From contig NW_004797784.1 of assembly GCF_000002075.1 (NCBI RefSeq), positions 302,863-325,120 of the forward strand: 22,258 bases of DNA, read 5' to 3'. Below the pieces are notes generated by a model that searched no databases, had not been told where the DNA came from, and was given only the letters and a program-made list of their open reading frames with translations. Shown one piece after another: positions 10,770 to 19,853 of the stretch. The first letter of the stretch is position 1, and every line of letters starts with the position of its first letter. The DNA comes from Aplysia californica (lineage: Eukaryota > Mollusca > Gastropoda > Aplysiida > Aplysiidae). Position numbers and translations under genes: made by a program.

Positions 10770-13700
10770 CTGTTGACAAAAGAGGGAAGGAAAAAAGAAA
10801 TCTTTAAATTAACCACACGTTGTAGAATTAAGCCTGCAGCAGGAAAAAAGAGTTTTTATTGAACGGACAATCATGAATTGTCCTCCATTTATGAGGTCCA
10901 TTTAGTAAATTTCCCAAGTCCATAAAATGTGTTGCTAAGAAATTTGGCACATATACACACTGCACATCAACCCATTTAAGATTTTTTCCACTAAGTTTGC
11001 ATCCAAAATATAAATCCACCATAATGAACTGTGCGTTTTTTTTACTCTAATAATCAAGAAAATATGGAAAGCTACATTCCAATTCATGAGAGTAGCTGGC
11101 CTCCTGACGTCGACCAGTTGGAGAGTACTTACGAATGAGGTCGTTCCCAATCTTTTTTGATGGAGCGAAGCCAGCCTCCAGTTCTTTCTGTAGGGATGTG
11201 TCGAAGGACATGCATACTGCTCGGAAGAAAAAATCTTGAACATTTTCCCCTGAGGAAGAACAAGAAAAAGCACAGAGGATATAAAACAGTGAAGTAAAAT
11301 GAGTAGAAAAATGCTGTGGACAATAATCTTTCAAGTTTCACAAAGTTTCTGGTCATTTAGTTTTTCCAGATGATAGATGTAATGAAGAGGCCCATCAAAG
11401 AAGTAGTTAGTTAAGAAGATGGGAGAGTTTTTTAAACAGGTGTACACAAGATTCACATAGGACATCCCTTAGTTGACAGAGGCATCAAACAAAAATACCT
11501 TGTCTCACATCATCATAAGGGCCGGTTTCGATATTTCTCAATCGGTAAGCCGTTACAACTTCATGATTTTCAGCCCACAAAGTAGATATCTTTTTAAATG
11601 AAAAGTTGAGCCCTAGAATTTTATCACCTTTTGAAATGTCATGCACAATTATGTCATTTTCCCCTCAAAACAGGAAGCCCCCCACACAATTTCTTCTCTA
11701 TCCCCTAATAAAAATATAAAAACCAAAGCAGACAGATAAAGGTAATTGTTCTTCAGTGGGTGCTGGAGAGAGTAGGACAACCCACGAACTGCCAGATCAG
11801 TTACAAGAGAATTCTATTCCAGGCCCAGTGTGTGAAACTGTTTCATTGACATACCATTCTTTGAAGAGGTGGCCCAGAATTCTGCCTCCATTTGACTGGC
11901 ATATTTTAACGCCCTCGTTTCAATATCACTGTAAGCTGCTGGAGACTGAAAGGCAAATAAAAAAACTGGACTGAAATTAAAATGTAAAAGCACATCTATT
12001 GCACAGGCACCATTCCAAATTATATGCACATCTTACTGATAAAATGGCCAAGTGACATTGAATGCAAAAATATCTTTCACATTTACAAAATCATAATAAC
12101 TGTCTATTCTACACCATGAGCCAGAAAAGCTCACTGAAGATTCTACAGCATCAAATGGCCCTTGACACCAAGTTTATAAGAAATACAATTTAACTAGTAA
12201 TACCCTTTCAAAAGATGTCCAAAGTTGCACTCGAGAATATTTACCCACAGCGCGATGGGACAAATTTCATTCAAGACTACTTTTGCCCTAGTTCAAGCTG
12301 CACTATTTTCAAAGCTTAAATTTTTTTACAAAGCTTTAGTTTTACCTTGCAAGAAGACGAAAAATGAACAAAATTTTCACAACTTACAAGTTTTACAAAG
12401 CTTTAAATTTATAATGCAAGGAGATGAAAGGTGACAAAAACTTTAAAATCTTGCACCTATTGCTCAGCTCACATCAAGTGCAGATACACCAAAAATTCTC
12501 AAACTTATTTCCTCTTAAAACAATGATGCAGAATACCAATCTATCAATATTTGCTAAGAATAATTAAGCTTTTGTTTTCCGCAATCTATCAATATTTCCT
12601 CAAAATGTTTGTTTTTGTTCTTCCCCAACATACCAGCAAATCTTTCTTGGTCCCGACTAGAAACTTGACAGGTTCGTCAGCAGTGGCGCACGCATCCTCC
12701 ATCCACTTGACTGTGTGATGAAGACTTTCCTCATCAGTCATGTCAAACACAACGATCACAACTGGGGGAAACAAAATGTCGCACTTTCAGCTACAAGCGT
12801 AAAGCTTTCACTACAAGTATTGCAGCTGGCATCTGTGGTTTAGCCAATAGGAACTTTGCTGTCACATGCCGGAGACTTGAGTTCGATTCCTGATGAGGCA
12901 GAAATTTTTCTCCAGTATCTTAGGTGACCAAATCATTTTATTCTCAGTATTTCTGAGTCTTGTCTGCATTACATAGAAAGACAGAGAATAAAATGGTTTG
13001 GCCACCTGTTACGTATGTCACCTGGCCAGCCAGCCTGGAAAACCTACAACACCAAGCATGCAGGCTATAAAGGAAGAGGAAGGTCATGCAAAAAGTGGAT
13101 CGAGGGTGTCAAGGAAACCCTAAGAAAACATAATATCACAACTGAAAGAGCTGCGGAGCTGGCCTACCATAGAAAACTGCATCTCCCCTTGACGCTTCAA
13201 TATCTTCACTAAACAATTTTTCTTATATTGACTTTTTTTTCGGTTCATTCTGCTTTATCGACATGCTTTCTGAGTACTTGGCGAAGCCCACGAACATAAA
13301 TGGGGGAAAAAGCCATACTAAAGGTCAACGCATTAGTTCTTCATTAAGTCCGTATACCACCAAGTAGCCTATTATATTGACACCAGGCTTTAGTAGGTCA
13401 TGTAGGGCCAACACAGTGTAGTCTCCAACACAGTACAGTGCCTCACAGACGTGAGCGTCTCACCCGCTGGGCATCACCTCCCTACCCCAACTCCCGATCG
13501 CTCACTCCCCTTCCCGATCCCATTCTCAGTCTGTCGTTGGCAAGTGCCACTGTCAGTGAGTCAGTGCCTCCCTCACCTTTCCATATTTCCCAGCAAGCAG
13601 CCATAAACAGGCCTTGCAAGGATGCTACAACAAAGTTTGCACTGGTGTGTAGTGTGCGCCTCGTGTTGCTCGGTTGTTTCAAGAATCAGGGGAAGCAACC

Positions 13701-16700
13701 AGCTATAAAAAAGTAGTGTTGTCTTTTACTGCTGACCTCCCCATGTTTTTTCCTCTTTGGCTTTATCTTTTCATTTATATATCGACATCAAATCCACTTC
13801 CCACAGCATGTCGATATAAGTGGATTATACTGTAAGTATCTCAGCCTTTCTGCTGGAATGTTGTATCTCTTTCAGCATGGGTTCGCCTTGACAGGCAGGG
13901 TAAGAAGCCTGTTTTTTAAATGATCTAAATTGTGTCAATGGGTGCGTAAAAACATGTACATCTAAAAAAAAGTGATACAGTAACCTTTTCTCAAACTCTT
14001 CAGTAAAGAGTTTTACGGCACTTGCAACACAATAAGGTCATATAAGTGCCGAAGATTAGAGGTGTTACAAGAGAGTAACAACAAACGTAAAAAAGAAGGA
14101 GGAGAGATAAGGACGATAGATGTTTAAATAAGTTATAAGATAAAGTACTTAAATTGTTTAGCAAAAAAGCACACAACCACAAAAACTATGAGTTTCTTGG
14201 AAAGCAAACTATGAAGAATAAAAGCACTTTAGATGGATAATTCTACATGGCCGTCTATTGTAAGGCCAAAGGAAGTTATGGCATGTTCTACACAAATACA
14301 AATATCTGTTGTAAGGACACAGGAAGAAGTGTCGTGTTCCTTGCAACCATCAGCTTTCTGAGCCCCCATTTTACTTCAGCAATCAGCTGAATTATCCTTC
14401 CAAGGAGAGAAATTATTTTCTTCTTAGATCTATCAGAAGCGAGAAGAGAGAAGAAGAATCCGTCACCATCATTCATCATTGTAGCATGTCCAGATTAAAA
14501 ATTTAAAAAATCAAATATATTGTAAAGTTCAACAAGGGGCATTGATTGATCCATAACAAAGATTTAAACGAAATCAAATATTTTGTATGAACATAATGTC
14601 CTGCCTGAAATAAAAGTTTTTTTGCTTCTTCGGAAAAGCTTGTATTTTGACATACGACAAAGATAAATGACAGCGATGAACAATCTGCCACAAGCCCCAG
14701 ACTCACTCTGCGCTCCGCGGTAGTACGACGCTGCGATACACTTGAACCTCTCCTGGCCTGCTGTGTCCCACCTACAAAACGGAAGAAAAAATCCCCAACA
14801 AATTAATCATTTACTACCAAATTCTACCTTGACTATCAATATTTTATTTAAAGAGGTGCAAGCTATCGAAATTCAACGTTATGCAAATGTTTAACGCGGA
14901 GCTCACAAAAACAAATTAAAAATTTTTTGAGCCCCATACAACTTCCAGAAAAACATTATTACACAACTCAGTCTACTAGATAGCATAAAAAATGTTTTAA
15001 AATTCAAAGCCAAACTGATTATTCAGCAAATCTTTATAAATGATCAAAATAGAAGTCCATTATTTTTAGAATAATATTTGTGTGAGCCATAACACTAATA
15101 GCTCACAGACTGTAGATAACACGTTTCAACAAACAGAAGCACACACATGTGGGGCATTCACAACTATTGACACACTCAGTGTATGATTATCCAGGCCCAT
15201 CATGGAATATTTCACTGACACACTCAGTATACCATTATTGAATCTCATCTTGGACTAATTTACTGACTTTTAGTTCAGTTTTAGTAAGGCTTTACTGCGC
15301 TCGCAATTGCATAAGGTCATATGAGCACCAGTACCGACTTTACACACACTGAAACAAAGTAAATCTTTTGAGTAGTAACAAATTGGAGCAAAGTCAAATC
15401 CTATTCATACACATATATCACTTTTTCCTCAACATTTTGCAGTGAAAAGTAAAGGGAAACCATTCCATTGTAGTGTCAAACAGATGAACACTCAAAGAGT
15501 CAAACAGACAAACATTCAAATAGACTTTTTCTAAGTTACAACAGTGCCTTGTTACCTAGCCCACCACAGAACTTATCACACTGAAGGTGAGAGGACAAAC
15601 TTACACTTGTAGAGTGATGTGCACCCCCAGGACACTGAACTTTTCCACCTCAAAGTCAACACCGATAGTGGCCTTGTACTCTCGGTCAAAAACATCGTGG
15701 CAAAACCTGAAAATTCACAAAACTTCACGTCATAAGACAGCTCCAAAATATTATAGTTTCAAGTCCTTTATAACTCTTTTTTTTTTTTGGGAAAGTGTTT
15801 TACGGCGCTCGCAACTGAATAAGGATATATGAGCGCGCGGGACACACCAAACATTTTCAATTAGTAGGAAATTTTGAATTTACAGCTGCTGAGCTGATGT
15901 AATTTTTCGAGGATTTTTGGGTAGGGGGTTGAAGATGGAAGGGTTTCCTAAGTATGCCATTTCTGGCTATTCAAGCCTAAATTTAACAAGAAAATAAGAG
16001 AGAAAAAAACATACCTTGCATACATAATTTTCTGCTTGTGTTAATCCATAAAAATCCAAGGCTATGCTTTCTCCCTTGTACTAATACTGTACATCCATAA
16101 ACAGTACTAGCAGCTACATTTAAATAACTTGACAGCTTATATTCAACTTAAATCCACAACAATATTTACAAATAAACAAGTTTAATAAAAAAAAAATAAA
16201 GCTCTCTTTAGAGTTTTCTTTTCTTGGCAGGCCCAAGATCTATTGAACCACATTTCTTCCTCATTGTTTACAGAGCTGGTGATCTGCTGCTTGTGCTTTA
16301 GAAAGTAAAAGTAAAAGACGCTGTCTAAACTTTCAAATAAAAAAGCATTTCCGGTATGGGTTGGCTATAGTTGACTATTAGTAATTACGGGCATTTTTTA
16401 TTACGCATTAAAAAAAATATTTTTTTAAAAACGAGGATATATTTCAATTTGCGGAAATCCGCAATTTTGCGGAAGACTGGAAACACTGAATTTTGCCCGG
16501 GAGGCGGCCGAAGCCTACTCTTATCGATTTTGGACCACCATGGGATCTTTAATGTGCGCAACTTGCACATGTGACCTCTGAGATTTTTCGCCCTTGTCCG
16601 AGAAGGCCAGGGGTAGATCTTTCCCACTAGAAGATCAGGGGTGTGGCTGAAAGACAACAGTAAGAAGGAACCAAAGAGTAGCAGTAAAAAGGCTGCAGAA

Positions 16701-18946
16701 AGAGTTAGGAGCCCAGTGGAGGGGGGCAAAGGAGGTGAGGGGGTGGGGGGGAAAAGAGGAGACGAAAGCAGATGAATATTGCAAGAGAGAAGGAAAGAAG
16801 GTGACAATTTTGAGAAGAACATTTTCTGTCGCTACCCGGATTAAAACCCAGGACCTTTGAATGACAGGCGAACACCTTAACCTCTAGGCCATGAGAGCCC
16901 CTTATGACTCTTTAAAAGGAGAGTGTAAAAGAAAAAAGTATAAAAGTAAAGTAAGTTCTACGAAAAAAAATCCTCTTTGTGTGAAATATCCATCACAACA
17001 TAATCACACCGTCTTTCTCCAGGTGAGGAATGATATAATGGCCCAAAATTCCTTAGTGTTAGCAAGATCTGTTGGAATTTGTTTTAGTGTGTCAAAGGAA
17101 GCTGCAATAATAATATATATAATAAAGACGTTGAAAAATAGGGATTTAAAATTCTTTTATGTTAACAGGAGTTTGAGTTTAACTGTTTTGAGTTGAACAA
17201 GGTCTACGGTATACTGATATATTTTTATATTGATTATCATGAACGTCACAGTAGAACAGGTTTTCTCTAAGAGGAATGCTGAAGCAGAGTATGTACCCTT
17301 GGCAAAAAGAAATGTTGGCACCACTACCAAAAAGCCGAACATCGAATTGTGAAGATTCAGGTCACTCACCTATTGACTAGACATGTTTTCCCGACAGACA
17401 CGTCCCCGACAAGAACAGCTTTGGCTATTTTCAACCTGAAAAATTAAAAGAGAAAAACAAACTTACTTCAACTGCCAAAAAGCTTTCATTATATATAGTA
17501 AAAAATTGAACAAAGCACAGAGAGAGAGAGAGAGAGAGAGAAGATTGGTTAGATTCTAGACTTGATGATCATCTCTCATGTACAGGAGCCCAGTACACAT
17601 TCAGCTACACACAGGCCTGGCCAGTCGGTTGATGACAAGACTTTACTCCAGTCACAGGATGACAAGATGTTGCTCCAGTCATTCACTTTACAATTCCACA
17701 GGAAGGCAGAATCTAAAGCTACCAGATCCTTGTCATTCCCCCCCCCCAAAAAAATATGAAAAAACGCAAGGGTCTCAAAGCACCTGAAATGCACTGTAGA
17801 AAGTCAAAGATGAGTAGGGCTGCCCTAACTGAAAACCTGGGTGAAATTATTTTTTCAAAAATCTTCCCACAAATTAAAAAACTTTAGTGACAGAACACCA
17901 GAAAACAACATACAACTGATTGAAATACGATGGGTTTTATTGTATAGTGGGAAGAGAGGCCATAAATACAGCATAATGTAACAGCTATGCTATGCTCGTC
18001 AATGCCAACTAGCAGAGCTGGGCCCAAGGCGAGAGAGATCACAACCTTGTCAACAAACAGAGGAAACAAAGAACAAATATATAACAACATCAACTTACCC
18101 CACACGACCTGTTTTGTTTTCTGCGCAAGCTGCTTTAACTTTGGGATGAAAATTGACTTTCTGATAAGGAGTGGCATCAGGATGGAAAGCCTGTAATCAA
18201 ATATCAGAAAAACCTCAGCTTGAGATTGGCATATTATCACAATAAAGGCCATTTAGTGCCCAAAAGAAATAACAAGTGTGGAAGCAAAAAGCGGATAGCA
18301 AAGAAAAAAACCCCTACCAGTAGCATTTCTCACTCGCCCACAGGAAGCTTCAAACCAGCGTAAGCTAATCTAAATTGGGAGGGCAATGAGAGAGGCACTA
18401 ATCTATAAAATAAAAAGTTGGCTAGAAGAAAGAAAATCGACAATATTAAATAGCAAAAAGACAAATATAATACATCTACCTATGCTAAATATAATGAATG
18501 ACCTAACAGGTTTTGGTCGTTCATTCTGCTTTCATGCTATAGAAAGTTTATTATATGAAACTTAACTAAGCACTATCTAGTTACCCCTAATACTAATGTA
18601 ATAGTATGGCAAGGTACACGTGGAACACACACAAACAAACACTTTAGCATTTAAGTCAGGCTGTCTGTTTTTAAAATATTATACGCAAAAGGGTTTAATA
18701 CAACATCAATGAGCTCTTGTAATAAATTGACAAAAAGTTTTCTAATACCACCACAGGGGTAACAGCAACCTACGTTAGGGTACCAGACGACCTAGCTTAG
18801 CTATGTATCAGACTGATAAGATTAGGGGTAGCAGATGATCTACTTGAAGGGATCCAGAAAAATTTTAAAACAACACTGACCTGTGTGAACTTTGTGATGA
18901 CTCTGTCCGAAGCAACGGCAGACACAATCGTACGCCCAGATGACAT
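10705..18946 (-). CDS. RAB34: Rab34/Rab36-family small GTPase, complete gene of nine coding exons
   Basis: The spliced CDS joins nine exons: 18946-18881, 18190-18099, 17435-17370, 15706-15605, 14771-14707, 12761-12634, 11945-11855, 11249-11133 and 10769-10705. They total 792 nt, giving 263 residues plus TAG. All introns are GT-AG and all phases match. What is seen: P-loop GDVSVGKT (63-70), switch I with YKATIGVDFE (85-94), DTAGQERF (111-118), a G4 box read as GTKKDL (167-172), a G5 box TSSK (199-202) and a C-terminus KKKSSKCCN. The roughly 50-residue N-terminal extension with an NFHPKV motif and the FCxDxFD and YYRGAQ stretches match Rab34/36 as I recall them; human RAB34 is about 259 aa. Known of the family: a GTP-switched, geranylgeranylated membrane regulator at Golgi, macropinosomes and lysosomes (RILP partner) and in intracellular ciliogenesis. 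Rab34 and Rab36 are close paralogues, so the exact orthologue is an inference. The G4 Asn is replaced by Thr, where human RAB34 has Ser. Confidence 0.95.
11133..11249 (-). CDS. RAB34: Rab34-like exon 8: C-terminal helix
   Basis: Codes for ENVQDFFFRAVCMSFDTSLQ and on to KKIGNDLI. The ENVxxFFFR motif is typical of Rab34/36. Acceptor TTCCTCAG, donor GTAAGT; 117 nt, ending one base into Gln243. Confidence 0.95.
11855..11945 (-). CDS. RAB34: Rab34-like exon 7: G5 box
   Basis: Codes for SPAAYSDIETRALKY, then ASQMEAEFWATSSKN, and one base of Gly204. The MEAEFWATSS stretch matches the MKAEYWAVSS region of human RAB34 as recalled and holds the G5-type TSSK. Acceptor CCTTTCAG, donor GTATGT; 91 nt. Confidence 0.95.
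12325..12443 (+). repeat. diverged tandem duplication in intron 6
   Basis: TTTTACAAAGCTTTAGTTTT (12325) and GTTTTACAAAGCTTTAAATT (12390) begin two alignable units of about 55 bp (each then CTTGCAAGAAGA or ATGCAAGGAGA, and GACAAAA-like). A further AAAGCTTAAA lies just upstream. Confidence 0.6.
12537..12597 (+). repeat. 16-bp perfect direct repeat beside the exon 6 donor
   Basis: CAATCTATCAATATTT at 12537-12552 and 12582-12597, 45 bp apart, inside intron 6. Confidence 0.85.
12634..12761 (-). CDS. RAB34: Rab34-like exon 6: G4 guanine-specificity box
   Basis: Codes for residues 132-173 after the split Ile131, from VIVVFDMTDEESLHH to FLVGTKKDLL. The canonical NKxD box reads TKKD (Thr168). Human RAB34 has SKKD here, so loss of the Asn looks like a family trait. 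Acceptor runs through CCCCCAG, donor GTATGT; 128 nt. Confidence 0.96.
12838..12925 (+). mobile_element. tRNA-derived SINE head in intron 5
   Basis: TGTGGTTTAGCCAATAGG, then GGAGACTTGAGTTCGATTCC with an intact B box, then a T run. The layout matches the head of the SINE at 1829-2050 read on its own strand, so it is the same family. Only the head is present, in antisense to the Rab gene. Confidence 0.65.
12923..13006. repeat. 23-bp imperfect inverted repeat at a SINE/LINE junction
   Basis: The left arm starts GGTGACCAAATCATTTTATT (12923-12945). The right arm GAGAATAAAATGGTTTGGCC (12984-13006) is its reverse complement with three mismatches. The right arm is coding sequence of the LINE tail (RIKWFGH). 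Confidence 0.85.
12946..13212 (+). mobile_element. LINE ORF2 C-terminal fragment in intron 5
   Basis: Open frame ending at TAA 13210: ERQRIKWFGHLLRM, then GYKGRGRSCKKWIEGVKETL, then TTERAAELAYHRKLH. RxxWFGHxxRM followed by GxRxxGRPxxRWxxxxxxDL is the standard C-terminal tail of RTE-like and related non-LTR reverse transcriptases. No stop interrupts it, so the copy may be fairly young or short enough to escape. The 5' part is missing. Confidence 0.8.
13430..13720. other. GC-richer island inside intron 5
   Basis: C-rich sequence with CpG steps (AGACGTGAGCGTCT palindrome at about 13447, CCCGATCGCTC) between AT-rich flanks. A 92-codon frame crosses it without recognisable features. It may be the interior of the element whose right end is at 13832. 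Confidence 0.3.
13779..13832. mobile_element. interleaved inverted repeats, possible pogo/Tigger-like element end
   Basis: ATATCGACAT (13779-13788) pairs with ATGTCGATAT (13808-13817), and AATCCACTT (13791-13799) pairs with AAGTGGATT (13818-13826), in the order A-B-A'-B'. The sequence ends ATTATACTG followed by TA. Read on the minus strand it starts CAGTATAATCCACTTATATC, in the style of pogo/Tigger ends with TA target sites. I found no convincing partner end. Confidence 0.45.
14008..14135 (+). repeat. unnamed dispersed repeat, copy D (3'-truncated) in intron 5
   Basis: GAGTTTTACGGCACTTGCAA, then GGTCATATAAGTGCCGAAG, ATTAGAGGTGTTACAAG and GGAGAGATAAGGACGATAG. It then departs from the other copies near 14130. 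It has the best-preserved 5' half of the family. Confidence 0.8.
14707..14771 (-). CDS. RAB34: Rab34-like exon 5: G3 box and switch II
   Basis: Codes for WDTAGQERFKCIAASYYRGA and then Gln (residues 110-130). The catalytic Gln115 of DTAGQ is present, so GTP hydrolysis should be normal. Acceptor TTTTGTAG, donor GTGAGT; 65 nt. Confidence 0.96.
15167..15263 (+). repeat. diverged tandem duplication (48-49 bp units) in intron 4
   Basis: Units starting TGACACACTCAGT at about 15168 and 15216 lie head to tail and share CATC and ATTTCAC/ATTTAC endings. A third unit may begin at TGACTTTTAG. Confidence 0.6.
15281..15330 (+). repeat. short fragment related to the dispersed repeat
   Basis: GGCTTTACTGCGCTCGCAAT followed by TGCATAAGGTCATATGAGCACC matches the first 45 bp of copies A-D. 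It lacks the remainder. Confidence 0.55.
15475..15522 (+). repeat. two tandem 24-bp units in intron 4
   Basis: GTCAAACAGATGAACACTCA-AAGA and GTCAAACAGACAAACATTCA-AATA lie head to tail. Confidence 0.8.
15605..15706 (-). CDS. RAB34: Rab34-like exon 4: switch I
   Basis: Codes for residues 76-108 after the split Arg75, including FCHDVFDREYKATIGVDFE. This contains the effector loop with the conserved Mg-coordinating Thr88. Acceptor ATTTTCAG, donor GTAAGT; 102 nt. The exon ends two bases into the Val codon before WDTAGQ. Confidence 0.95.
15791..15839 (+). repeat. short fragment related to the dispersed repeat (second)
   Basis: GTGTTTTACGGCGCTCGCAA, then CTGAATAAGGATATATGAGCGC. Same 5' portion as the fragment at 15281 and copies A-D, in intron 3. 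Confidence 0.55.
16440..16905 (-). mobile_element. long tRNA-derived SINE with a conserved central block, in intron 3
   Basis: On the minus strand the head reads CATGGCCTAGAGGTTAAGG (A box), TTCGCCTGTCATTC, then GGTCCTGGGTTTTAATCC (B box region). A pyrimidine-rich stretch follows, then TTAAAGATCCCATGG, AAGAGTAGG and CCCGGGCAAAATTC. Those three words in that order resemble a SINE central block I recall as shared across many animals. The tail has the foldback TTGCGGA-AA-TCCGCAA. It is a different family from 1829-2050. Confidence 0.7.
17370..17435 (-). CDS. RAB34: Rab34-like exon 3: P-loop (G1)
   Basis: Codes for LKIAKAVLVGDVSVGKTCLV and then Asn-Arg, with the Arg codon split across the next intron. 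It holds the GxxxxGKT phosphate-binding loop at residues 63-70. Acceptor TTTTTCAG, donor GTGAGT; 66 nt. Confidence 0.96.
   Translation of the reverse strand, partial: VENSQSCSCRGRVCRENMSSQ
17519..17543. repeat. (GA)n microsatellite in intron 2
   Basis: About eleven uninterrupted AG/GA dinucleotides. Confidence 0.95.
18099..18190 (-). CDS. RAB34: Rab34-like exon 2: N-terminal extension
   Basis: Codes for residues 23-52 and two bases of Gly53 (AFHPDATPYQKVNFHPKV, then KAACAENKTGRVG). Acceptor GATTACAG, donor GTAAGT; 92 nt. The FHPKV and KTGRVG stretches match the extension that precedes the G domain in Rab34/36 and is missing from most Rabs. Confidence 0.93.
18881..18946 (-). CDS. RAB34: Rab34-like exon 1 (coding part): start codon and N-terminus
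   Basis: Codes for residues 1-22, starting MSSGRTIVSAVASDRV and ending in Gln directly before a GTCAGT donor; phase 0. The ATG at 18946 has A at -3. A second in-frame ATG lies 15 nt upstream at 18961 (MPRNK before MSSGR) with T at -3, a weaker context. An in-frame TGA lies further upstream, so the protein starts at one of these two codons (263 or 268 residues). The DRV motif fits the N-terminus of human RAB34 as I recall it. The 5' UTR boundary is unknown. Confidence 0.88.
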
Positions 18947-19225
18947 CTTGTTTCTTGGCATTAACTGCTGAGGACTTGTAGCTGAAATTCAATTCTTCAA
19001 GAGCACGAGTCGAATGTGAGCTGACCTGATGAGCAGTCTTAGACTTCTCTCTTAAGACATCAAAAGTTTCAAATGTTCCAAAACTCCTCAATGTCAATTT
19101 TAGTTTATTTTGTCATCATTCTTTCATTATTGGCCTGTATCCACTTTCAGCAAAGCAAAGTCAATTCTGAGGAAGACAGAATAAGGTGATATTCATGATT
19201 TGGCTAGTGTGTGCTGAAATCCTCT

Positions 19226-19396
19226 TTAACACTTTGCCATCACATCTCGCCGATAGGCTAGAACATCGAACTTCCTCTCCCGCCACAAAACGCAGATCGG
19301 CGATGTTTAGTTTACCACCCAGTTTCTTGGGATTTCCTCTAAAAAGCCTGTAATGGCATGGGATTTTACTTGAGCCTTGTGATGGCAAAGTGTTAA
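19226..19396. mobile_element. TTAA-flanked MITE, piggyBac-like, 171 bp
   Basis: TTAACACTTTGCCATCACA (19226-19244) and TGTGATGGCAAAGTGTTAA (19378-19396) are perfect 19-bp inverted repeats. Both ends begin with TTAA, the target site used by piggyBac elements. An inner inverted pair TCGCCGAT / ATCGGCGA, overlapping AACATCG / CGATGTT, lies inside. No transposase frame. The perfect ends suggest a fairly recent copy. It sits about 280 bp upstream of the Rab start codon. Confidence 0.8.
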
Positions 19397-19610
19397 TCGA
19401 TCCAATCCTGCCAATGCGCACACGCTATCCAAGATAAGTCCATTTAGCTTAGACTCACTGTTATACACTACACATTTTTATTTTGTCAACCTTTGAGATT
19501 TACAATAAATTGAGCAATCTTGCCAGGCTCTGCGGTCTGCAGACATCATGTAGTGTACAGCTCGATTCATCTGTGTACATCAAAATGTAAGTACATCAAA
19601 GGCTTATATC

Positions 19611-19853
19611 ACCGAAAGACCAGCTTTAACTAAGGCAACAACCACACAACTCCGTGGCAACTCAGAGAAGCTCCAGAAGCAAAAAAGCAGATTGTGAGTG
19701 AGGGCAAACTTCTTAGAAAATAGGGTGAATGTTATTTGGAACAATCTCTCCGAGTCAGTGGTGTCAGCTCCAACGGAGGTCACATTCAAGAGACGTTTGG
19801 ATGAATACTGGAAGGATCTCCCGACGATCTACAACCCCACTTGCCAAGATTGA
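19611..19853 (+). mobile_element. LINE ORF2 C-terminal fragment upstream of the Rab gene
   Basis: In one frame: RPALTKATTTQLRGNSEKL, QKQKSRL, a TGA at 19695, VRANFLENRVNVIWNNLSES, VVSAPTEVTFKRRLDEYW and a final TGA at 19851. RGxxxKLxKxxSRLxVRxxFxxxRVVxxWNxLPExVVxAxxxxxFKxxLDxxW is a familiar ORF2 C-terminus of jockey/CR1-superfamily LINEs. A short ATCAAC tail follows at about 19905. It differs from both other LINE tails in the window. Confidence 0.85.

Noticed and set aside
10935-11356. Several overlapping minus-strand frames around exon 8
   Set aside because: Shadows of the real exon 8 reading frame extended through intron sequence.
13438-13716. 92-codon frame in the intron 5 GC island
   Set aside because: No motif, no splice support, antisense to the Rab gene, and probably element-derived.
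16385-16822. 145-codon minus-strand frame
   Set aside because: Lies wholly inside the tRNA-derived SINE; the Leu/Ser/Pro richness comes from its pyrimidine-rich linker.
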